This document shows positions 1-5,438 of a stretch of DNA of 9,930 bases, piece by piece (the stretch's first letter is position 1; the number at the start of each line of letters is the position of its first letter). Below the pieces are notes generated by a model, which saw nothing but the letters and a program-made list of their open reading frames with translations, searched no databases and was not told the DNA's origin. The DNA comes from an uncultured Eubacteriales bacterium. Lineage in GTDB: Bacteria > Bacillota > Clostridia > Oscillospirales > Oscillospiraceae. The stretch covers positions 1 to 9,930 of the forward strand of contig UQXI01000058.1 of the NCBI GenBank assembly GCA_900544975.1, written 5' to 3'. Position numbers and translations under genes: made by a program.

Positions 1-36
1 ATCACCAGTAAGAAAGATCATTACATGAAGCAACGG

Positions 37-66
37 GGGCGCCAACCTGCATGCAGGTTGGCGCCC
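37..66. terminator. Perfect 30-bp palindrome, possible terminator
   Basis: Two 15-base arms, GGGCGCCAACCTGCA and its exact reverse complement, abut with no spacer; as RNA this would form a very stable GC-rich stem with a small forced loop. It lies about 100 bp past the stop of the decarboxylase gene (minus strand), so it could end that operon. The flanking T tracts are weak on both sides (TTATAAT on the plus strand; the minus side continues CCGTTGCTTC), so it is not a textbook intrinsic terminator. It could equally be a protein-binding palindrome. Confidence 0.5.
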
Positions 67-121
67 TTATAATCGTCATAGTATGTTGTAATTGCAAAAA
101 ATATTACGGTTTATGTTACCG

Positions 122-151
122 CCACCGGTCCCCACCGGTCCCCACCGGACG
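122..151. repeat. 10-bp tandem repeat, about 2.8 copies
   Basis: The unit CCACCGGTCC occurs twice exactly (122-131, 132-141), followed by a third copy whose last three bases differ (142-151, CCACCGGACG). It lies just beyond the stop codon of the decarboxylase gene and is noncoding in any gene called here. Each unit holds ACCGGT, a short palindrome. It is probably a slippage-generated microsatellite. Confidence 0.75.
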
Positions 152-168
152 TACATATAGAACAGCTC

Positions 169-1533
169 CTATGTAATGCAGCAAGACGGTGATTCTATGA
201 CGGCATCCACAGCTGTTATCCCATAATGCCGGAAAAGCGCCAGGGCCTCTGGGGTGAAGCGTTCTCCGGAGACGGTGATGGGAATGGCAGGAGGGCAGGC
301 GACGGTGGGAGCGCCGCAGATTCTGCCCAAAGCCTGATTGACAGGAATGGTTTCCTGCGGAGAAAAGAGGGCCTCCCGGAGAGTCATCACCTGGATACTG
401 GACGTCCCAGACAGTACGGGAGCCGATGGGAGAGGGGGGCCGGCCGGGGCACGGCCTAGGGCCTGCAAGACCCGCTCCAGGTCCTGAGGCGGGTTTTCCG
501 GTGTGACCATCAGCACCAGCTCGTCCTGGCTGGCAAATTCGCATTCCACCTGATTCTGCCGCAGAAGCTGGGCAATCTCCCTGCCGGAGCAACCGGACCG
601 GGCGGTATGGAGGGTCAGGCGAAGGGGATCGGCGTCGGGGAGGCGCCACCCCAACGCCTGCAGCTGGTGACGGAAGTTTTGGAGCCGCTCCAGTGTCAGG
701 CGGAGCCGCTCCCGGTAGCTACCCGCCAGATAGCGGTTGCACAGGTCCAGAGAGGCGAGGGTGAGGTAAGAGGGACTGGTAGAACCGAACATAGCCATGG
801 CACTTTTGGCCCGGGAGAGAGCCGCCTGGGGCGCCTGGTGGGAAATGTGTAGATAGGCCCCCCCAGTGAGGACCGGCAGCGTTTTGTGGGCCGAGTCGCA
901 GCAGAGGTCTGCACCCAGATCCATGGGGTGGCAGGGCTCCGGCAGGAAGTGGAGATAGGCCCCGTGGGCATTGTCCACCAGCAGGAGGGTCCCGTGCCGG
1001 TGGCACACCTGAGCCAGCTCTTCAATGGGCCGCATCCACCCCAAATAATCGGGACTGGTGACGTACACCGCCGCCGGTGGCTGGGGCAGGGAAGAAAGAG
1101 CCTGGTCCAGGTCTTCCCCGGTAAACGGGCAGGAGCAAAGGCTGCCACCAAACTTGGGCCAAAGCCACTGCACCGGCAGGTCCAACAGGGCGGCGGCATA
1201 GACAAAACTCCGGTGTACGTTCCGGGCTGCCAGAATCAGAGGAGCAGTCCCGGCAGGGCGGCAGGTGAGGGCCAAAAACAGCATAGCCCGGATACACAGA
1301 CTGGAGCCCTCGGTGGAGTACAGGGTCCGGGCGGCGCCGAAGAGGGCGGCGGCGTGTTCCTCGCTCTGCAGCAAGATGCCATCCGCCTCAAACAGCGCAT
1401 CTGCCCCCTGCACCTCCGTGATGTCCAGGGCTTCACAGCCCAGAAAGGGCTGCCCCTTGTGTCCGGGCATGTGGAGGCGGCTCACGCCGCTTTTGGCATA
1501 TGCCCGGACAAAATCCGCCACGGGGGTGTTCAC
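169..1533 (-). CDS. Orn/Lys/Arg decarboxylase-family PLP enzyme
   Basis: A 454-aa fold-type I PLP enzyme of the family that holds arginine, lysine and ornithine decarboxylases (YaaO/SpeA-like, major domain). Visible motifs: HMPGHK at residues 21-26 near the N-terminus, a phosphate-binding STEGSS at 73-78, NVHRS with His107 as the likely ring-stacking residue, VDNAHGAY with Asp187 facing the pyridine nitrogen, and SAHKTL with Lys217 as the Schiff-base lysine. The family usually has DEAHG; here Glu is replaced by Asn188. The start chosen is GTG at 1533 because GGGGGAGG lies 8 bases upstream and the GTG overlaps the scfB stop (GTGA), giving translational coupling. An in-frame ATG at 1581 lies inside scfB and is not needed. 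The substrate (arginine, lysine or other) cannot be told from sequence; cytosolic. The length is slightly short of the roughly 480 aa usual for YaaO-type proteins, as remembered. It is the last gene of the scfA-scfB operon inside the window. Confidence 0.92.
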   Translation of the reverse strand: MNTPVADFVRAYAKSGVSRLHMPGHKGQPFLGCEALDITEVQGADALFEADGILLQSEEHAAALFGAARTLYSTEGSSLCIRAMLFLALTCRPAGTAPLILAARNVHRSFVYAAALLDLPVQWLWPKFGGSLCSCPFTGEDLDQALSSLPQPPAAVYVTSPDYLGWMRPIEELAQVCHRHGTLLLVDNAHGAYLHFLPEPCHPMDLGADLCCDSAHKTLPVLTGGAYLHISHQAPQAALSRAKSAMAMFGSTSPSYLTLASLDLCNRYLAGSYRERLRLTLERLQNFRHQLQALGWRLPDADPLRLTLHTARSGCSGREIAQLLRQNQVECEFASQDELVLMVTPENPPQDLERVLQALGRAPAGPPLPSAPVLSGTSSIQVMTLREALFSPQETIPVNQALGRICGAPTVACPPAIPITVSGERFTPEALALFRHYGITAVDAVIESPSCCIT

Positions 1534-2918
1534 GGCTGTTCCTCCCCCAGGGCCTGGGCAACTTTCATCATGATGGCGCATTCGATTCGCTTCCGGAACA
1601 GCTGGCAGCCCGGTTCATAGACGCCCCGGATGGAGCCGGTGGCATGGAACGCATTGGCAGCACAGCCGCCGGAGCAGTACAGCTGCGCCCAGCATTGGGC
1701 GCACTCCGGCCTGGCGTAGGCGTTGCAGCTGCGGAACTCCTCCCGCAGGGCGTGGTTTGTGACGCCGTCCCAGATGTTGCCCAGGCAGTAGGCCTCTTCG
1801 CCCACGAACTGATGGCAGGGATAGAGGTCCCCCCAGGGGGTGACCGCCATGTACTCTGTGCCGGAGCCACAGCCGGAAATCCGCTTATAGATGCAGGGGC
1901 CGCCGGTGAGGTCCAGCATGTAGTGATAGAAGGTAAAGCCCCGGCCTTCCCGGTCCCGGCGGAGCATTTCCTTGGCCAGGAGCTCGTATTGTTCCTTCAC
2001 CACTTCTAAATCTTCGGGGGTAAGGGCGGCGGGATCCTCGGGGGCGCAGACCACAGGCTCCATGCTCAGCTCCCGGAAGCCCAGGTCGGCCATGTGGAAT
2101 ACGTCCTGGGTGAAGTCCGGATTTGCATGGGTGAAGGTGCCGCGCATGTAGTAGCTCTTGTCTCCCCGGGCCTCCACCAGCTTCTGGAACTTGGGGACGA
2201 TCCGGTCATAGCTGCCCCGCCCGGCGTAATCCACCCGCAGACGGTCGTGAATTTCCTTGCGCCCGTCCAGGCTCAGGACCACGTTGTCCATCTCCCGGTT
2301 GGCAAAGTCGATGACGTCGTCGTCAATGAGCATCCCATTGGTGGTGAGGGTGAAGCGGAAGTGCTTGTTGTGGGGTTCCTCCTGGGTGCGGGCGTAGGCC
2401 ACCAGGTCCTTGACCACCTGCCAGTTCATGAGAGGCTCGCCCCCGAAGAAATCCACCTCCAGGTTCCGCCGGGCGCCGGAATTGGCAATGAGAAAATCCA
2501 GCGCCTGCTTGCCCACGTCAAAGGACATGAGGGCCCGGTCTCCGTGGTATTTGCCCTGGCTGGCGAAGCAGTAGGAGCAGTTCAGGTTGCAGGTGTGGGC
2601 CACATGGAGGCACAGGGCCTTCACCACGTTGCCGGAACGCTGCTTCAGCTCCCCGGCCATGGGGGCAAAGTGGTCGGGGGAGAACAGCTTTCCCGCCTGT
2701 TTCAGTCCCTCGATGTCCTCCAGACACTGCCGGAGGTCGGCCTCCGTCACATCGGGCTGGCCGGCGTATTGTTCCAGGAGTTGATCCAGGATTTCCTGGG
2801 TAGAGTGAGTTTCATATAGAGAAATGGCGTCATAAGCCACCGGGTCCACGGCGTGGACCGAGCCGGAGCAGGTGTCCAGCACGATGTTGAAGCCATTGAG
2901 TTGATATTGATGTACCAA
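1530..2918 (-). CDS. scfB: SCIFF ranthipeptide maturase, radical SAM/SPASM
   Basis: A 462-aa radical SAM enzyme that, by family knowledge (CteB-type), forms thioether links between Cys sulfur and alpha or other carbons of the SCIFF peptide. Order of parts: an N-terminal peptide-recognition (RRE-like) region at about 1-85 beginning VHQYQLNGFNIVLD; the radical SAM core with CxxxCxxC at Cys110, Cys114, Cys117 and GGEP at 159-162; and a C-terminal SPASM domain with a complete seven-Cys set at 350, 368, 406, 409, 415, 419 and 438 (C-x12-G-x4-C, then Cx2Cx5Cx3C, then C), expected to hold two auxiliary 4Fe-4S clusters. The start is TTG at 2918, preceded by AAAGGAGG with 8-base spacing; the in-frame ATG at 2972 lies inside an intergenic repeat and would add 18 unlikely residues. 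The length fits the family (about 450 aa). Cytosolic. Its target scfA lies 266 bp upstream, and its stop overlaps the next gene. Confidence 0.96.
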   Translation of the reverse strand: MVHQYQLNGFNIVLDTCSGSVHAVDPVAYDAISLYETHSTQEILDQLLEQYAGQPDVTEADLRQCLEDIEGLKQAGKLFSPDHFAPMAGELKQRSGNVVKALCLHVAHTCNLNCSYCFASQGKYHGDRALMSFDVGKQALDFLIANSGARRNLEVDFFGGEPLMNWQVVKDLVAYARTQEEPHNKHFRFTLTTNGMLIDDDVIDFANREMDNVVLSLDGRKEIHDRLRVDYAGRGSYDRIVPKFQKLVEARGDKSYYMRGTFTHANPDFTQDVFHMADLGFRELSMEPVVCAPEDPAALTPEDLEVVKEQYELLAKEMLRRDREGRGFTFYHYMLDLTGGPCIYKRISGCGSGTEYMAVTPWGDLYPCHQFVGEEAYCLGNIWDGVTNHALREEFRSCNAYARPECAQCWAQLYCSGGCAANAFHATGSIRGVYEPGCQLFRKRIECAIMMKVAQALGEEQP

Positions 2919-2944
2919 AATGGCGCCCTCCTTTGCAGGTAAAA

Positions 2945-2986
2945 GGGGCCTGTTGCAAAACAACCAGGCCAAGACTTGCCCCTACA
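2945..2986 (-). repeat. 42-bp intergenic repeat, left inverted copy
   Basis: Read on the minus strand it begins TGTAGGGG and ends GCAACAGGCCCC. It aligns without gaps to the copy at 3025-3066 at 30 of 42 positions, in opposite orientation. The identical blocks are TGTAGGG, GTCTTG and TTTGCAACA. It lies just upstream of the scfB ribosome site, and its own inner stem (GGCCTGTTG / CAACCAGGCC with one bulge) could form in the scfB leader RNA. Confidence 0.7.
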
Positions 2987-3015
2987 GCATCCTGCATGGA
3001 GCCTTCGCATCCTGC
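2987..3015. repeat. 9-bp direct repeat in the spacer of the inverted pair
   Basis: GCATCCTGC occurs at 2987-2995 and again at 3007-3015, within the 38-bp spacer between the two inverted 42-bp repeats. It is short and of unknown meaning. Confidence 0.5.
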
Positions 3016-3024
3016 GCAAGATCC

Positions 3025-3066
3025 TGTAGGGAACGGTCTTGACCGTTCCGCTTTGCAACAAGCCCC
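3025..3066 (+). repeat. 42-bp intergenic repeat, right inverted copy
   Basis: This is the partner of the copy at 2945-2986. It begins TGTAGGGAACGG and contains a perfect stem of its own, GGAACGGTC-TT-GACCGTTCC at 3030-3049. It ends TTTGCAACAAGCCCC. The TGTAGGG lead followed by a small palindrome resembles dispersed palindromic repeats common in GC-rich Clostridia genomes (from memory, not searched). Confidence 0.7.
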
Positions 3067-3149
3067 GTCCATTTTGCCCCGTGGGGCATGTGTTCCATGA
3101 GACGGTGGGGGAAACAGACGCCCCCATACACCGGAGGCTGTCGGAAGAG

Positions 3150-3175
3150 TTCCCCATCCCCAATGGGGGAGGGGA
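3150..3175 (-). terminator. GC hairpin after scfA, likely attenuator
   Basis: TTCCCC-AT-CCCC-AAT-GGGG-GA-GGGGAA forms a stem with one 2x2 internal loop, 10 bp past the scfA stop on the minus strand. The following RNA is ACTCTTCC, not a true T run, so read-through to scfB is expected. A partial terminator here would give more precursor than maturase transcript, a usual arrangement for RiPP operons. Confidence 0.5.
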
Positions 3176-3184
3176 AGGCCCCAC

Positions 3185-3340
3185 TTACCGGTCAGCCTTC
3201 TCCTTGTTCTCGCACTGCTGGTTGGCAACGCCACAGCTGGTCTTGCAAGCAGACTGGCAGGAAGTCTGGCACTCCCCACAGCCGCCATGCTTCGCGCTGG
3301 CGCACAGATCCCGGGTCTCGATGGTCTTGATTCTTTCCAT
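3185..3340 (-). CDS. scfA: SCIFF six-cysteine ranthipeptide precursor
   Basis: A 51-aa precursor of a sulfur-to-carbon linked peptide. Residues 1-19 form the leader (MERIKTIETRDL start), and the core is the highly conserved GGCGECQTSCQSACKTSC followed by a last Cys. The canonical six are Cys21, 24, 28, 32, 36 and 43. An additional Cys13 sits in the leader, so this copy has seven. The tail after Cys43 (ENKEKADR) is a few residues longer than in typical family members of about 45-46 aa. The start is ATG 3340, with GGAG 9 bases upstream; a longer in-frame ATG at 3412 is only about 9 bases from the -10 box and overlaps the predicted transcript start (about 3396), so it is rejected. Ribosomally made in the cytosol and modified by ScfB; family members have been linked by others to signalling or quorum-type control. 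It is the first gene of the minus-strand operon. Confidence 0.96.
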   Translation of the reverse strand: MERIKTIETRDLCASAKHGGCGECQTSCQSACKTSCGVANQQCENKEKADR

Positions 3341-3402
3341 AATACGGTTCTCCAATCTGGTTGAAATGGATTTCTGCCACATAGGGCTCGAAAAGTAATG
3401 CA

Positions 3403-3431
3403 AATATACCACATATGGGGGGTAAAGTCAA
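3403..3431 (-). promoter_or_regulatory. scfA sigma-A promoter
   Basis: On the minus strand, the -35 TTGACT (3431-3426) and -10 TATATT (3408-3403) are separated by exactly 17 bases. The predicted transcript start is near 3396, giving a leader of about 56 bases before the scfA ATG. It is divergent from the ABC promoter; the two -35 boxes are 36 bp apart. Confidence 0.8.
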
Positions 3432-3467
3432 GGCTGGCGTTCCGATATTGAATCAGCTTCGTTGACC

Positions 3468-3496
3468 TTGACGCATGATCTTATTTATGCTATACT
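3468..3496 (+). promoter_or_regulatory. Promoter of the ABC exporter operon
   Basis: The -35 TTGACG (3468-3473) and -10 TATACT (3491-3496) have a 17-base spacer ending in TGC, an extended -10 element. The predicted transcript start is near 3503. It is strong by consensus, and the -10 is covered by the palindrome at 3488-3518, so repression is likely. Confidence 0.8.
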
Positions 3497-3518
3497 CTCT
3501 ATTAAATGCAGTATAGCA
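3488..3518. promoter_or_regulatory. Operator-like palindrome over the ABC -10 box
   Basis: A perfect 9-bp inverted repeat, TGCTATACT (3488-3496) and AGTATAGCA (3510-3518), has a 13-base spacer. The half-site centres are 22 bp apart, two helical turns, as expected for a dimeric repressor. The left half contains the -10 box and the right half covers the early transcribed bases. No regulator gene is in the window. Confidence 0.55.
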
Positions 3519-3563
3519 CAAGGAACTTCCAGGATAAAATGCGAATCCGCAAGGTGTAGGGAT

Positions 3564-5438
3564 GTGAATAAAGATTCTGAAGGTGCGGGCACACAGAAGC
3601 AGATGTATATTATGATGGTTAAAAATATTAAAAACAAGATATTAAAAAAGAGTTTTGCAAGTGAAGTACAATTCAGCCACAGGTACATACTTGAAGGACG
3701 AGCGAGTTGGTACGGAATGTGCGCTACGACTATCATATTGGGTAGGGTGCTGCACGACTGCGGAATGGCGTATTTGCCTGCATATACAGTGAAGCTTTTG
3801 ATGAGCGGGAATCTAGGAATGTTCTGGATAATTGCTGCCTATATACTAGCAATCTATCTGCTAGCTGTCGTATTGAATCGTGTTGAGAGCAATACGAATA
3901 AAATTGTAAATAATTATAGAATAATTAAATCACAGGAATATTATGCTAAGATATGCGAGATTCGCTATGAAGATATCGACAGCGCTAAGTTTAAGACCAA
4001 ATATGAAGCGGGGCAAGAGTCCTTTTATGACGGTTTCCATAGTGGCTTCCATAACATGATTCTGGATTCTCGAAAGCTCCTTCTTGGGATAACAGGGTTG
4101 GTTGTTTACTGTGTTTTGGAGGCAAGAGTAGATTTTCGGATTGCATTGCTGCAGGTGGCGTTATCTTCGATATCTTTGTGGTTGAGTACGTTACAGAAAA
4201 AGTGGATATCAGACAACCAAGTTGAGTGGCAAGGCTTGGAGGCGAAAATAAAGCATATAAACAGAGATGCAATAGACATTAAAAATGCAAAAGACATAAG
4301 AATATATCAAATAAAGTCATGGATATTGCAAAAGTGGGATGAGTTGACAAAGTCTCACATAAAGTGGCATAGGAAAGAGCTAACCTATTTCTTTTTGGTG
4401 AAAGCTGCAGGCCGCCTCTTGTTAGCAGTGAAATATTTGACTGTATACTTACTGGTATTGAGGCAGGTAGAAAACGGAATGGCTGTAGATGACTTTGTGT
4501 TTTCAATCGGGCTGGCGTTTGGAATCAACAATTGGATTGAGGAGATCTTTCATAACATCCGATATTTGCAAATAAACAGTATCCATGTTCGGAACACACG
4601 GGAAGTTCTGAGCGATTGCTCTGGTCAGGGAGAGGGATCTCCATCAGCACCGGTTTTTGAAAATGTTGCGCCCGAGATTTGCATGGAAGATGTTTCTTTT
4701 ACGTTTCCCGAGGCGGAGAAGCCAATTTTTGAGCATTTTAACTTAACAATTCACCCTGGTGAAAAAGTTGCGATTGTGGGGAACAATGGAGCCGGAAAGA
4801 CGACTTTGATCAAAATGATATGTGGGCTTTACCGGCCAACTTCCGGGAGACTGCTCATAAATGGGTTTGATACATCCAGATTTACACCGGAAGAAATGTA
4901 TCAGTGGTGTACGGCAGTATTTCAAGACTTCCATCTGCTGGCGGCAACTTTGGCTGAAAATATATCTTGCATGCCTGAGGAAAGAACAGATTACCAGCGC
5001 GTCCGTTTTTGCCTGGACAGGGTGGGCCTTGGATCAAAAGTTGCGTCTTTTCCTCAGGGTCTAAATTCAAATATGACAAAAGAATTAGATGCAGAAGGCA
5101 TTGTTTTATCTGGCGGAGAATTGCAGAAGCTGATGATTGCCCGCTGTCTATATCGAGACCGCCCCATTTTAATTTTAGATGAGCCAACCTCGGCGTTGGA
5201 CGCTGTTGCAGAAAGCAAAGTATACCAAGAATATTATGAGTTAACAAAGAAGAAGACCAGCATTTTTATTTCTCATAGACTCAGTTCTACGAAATTTTGC
5301 GACCGAATCATTCTTCTGAGCAATGGGCGAATTGTGGAAGAAGGTACCCATGAGCAATTACTTGCCCGAAAGGGGAAGTATGCCAGTATGTACACAATCC
5401 AGGCATCCTATTATCAGGAGGGGGATCGGGATGCATAA
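3564..5438 (+). CDS. ABC exporter subunit A (permease-ATPase fusion)
   Basis: A 624-aa type IV-fold ABC half-transporter: about six membrane helices in residues 40-370 and a nucleotide-binding domain at about 380-610. Motifs: Walker A GNNGAGKTT from Gly406, Q-loop Gln454, signature LSGGE at 515-519, Walker B LILDEP with Asp539 and catalytic Glu540, H-loop His571. There is no N-terminal C39 peptidase, so it is not a bacteriocin processing transporter. Start: the in-frame ATG at 3462 overlaps the promoter and is excluded. GTG 3564 has AGGTG 7 bases upstream and is preferred; ATG 3603 (611 aa) is possible but lacks a good ribosome site. The gene is clearly AT-richer than its neighbours and uses AT-ending codons such as ATA and AGA, suggesting transfer. 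Its stop overlaps subunit B by 8 bases. The substrate is unknown; a peptide or lipid-like compound is typical for such pairs. Confidence 0.93.
   Translation: MNKDSEGAGTQKQMYIMMVKNIKNKILKKSFASEVQFSHRYILEGRASWYGMCATTIILGRVLHDCGMAYLPAYTVKLLMSGNLGMFWIIAAYILAIYLLAVVLNRVESNTNKIVNNYRIIKSQEYYAKICEIRYEDIDSAKFKTKYEAGQESFYDGFHSGFHNMILDSRKLLLGITGLVVYCVLEARVDFRIALLQVALSSISLWLSTLQKKWISDNQVEWQGLEAKIKHINRDAIDIKNAKDIRIYQIKSWILQKWDELTKSHIKWHRKELTYFFLVKAAGRLLLAVKYLTVYLLVLRQVENGMAVDDFVFSIGLAFGINNWIEEIFHNIRYLQINSIHVRNTREVLSDCSGQGEGSPSAPVFENVAPEICMEDVSFTFPEAEKPIFEHFNLTIHPGEKVAIVGNNGAGKTTLIKMICGLYRPTSGRLLINGFDTSRFTPEEMYQWCTAVFQDFHLLAATLAENISCMPEERTDYQRVRFCLDRVGLGSKVASFPQGLNSNMTKELDAEGIVLSGGELQKLMIARCLYRDRPILILDEPTSALDAVAESKVYQEYYELTKKKTSIFISHRLSSTKFCDRIILLSNGRIVEEGTHEQLLARKGKYASMYTIQASYYQEGDRDA

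Noticed and set aside
886..2819. Long plus-strand open frames opposite the decarboxylase and scfB
   Set aside because: GC-rich antisense shadows; the minus-strand genes have clear family motifs.
3462..3563. ATG at 3462 as the start of ABC subunit A
   Set aside because: It overlaps the promoter -35 region and lies about 40 bp upstream of the predicted transcript start; it has no ribosome site.
3564..4000. C39 peptidase domain in the ABC exporter
   Set aside because: Looked for an N-terminal Cys/His protease region; the protein goes almost directly into membrane helices.
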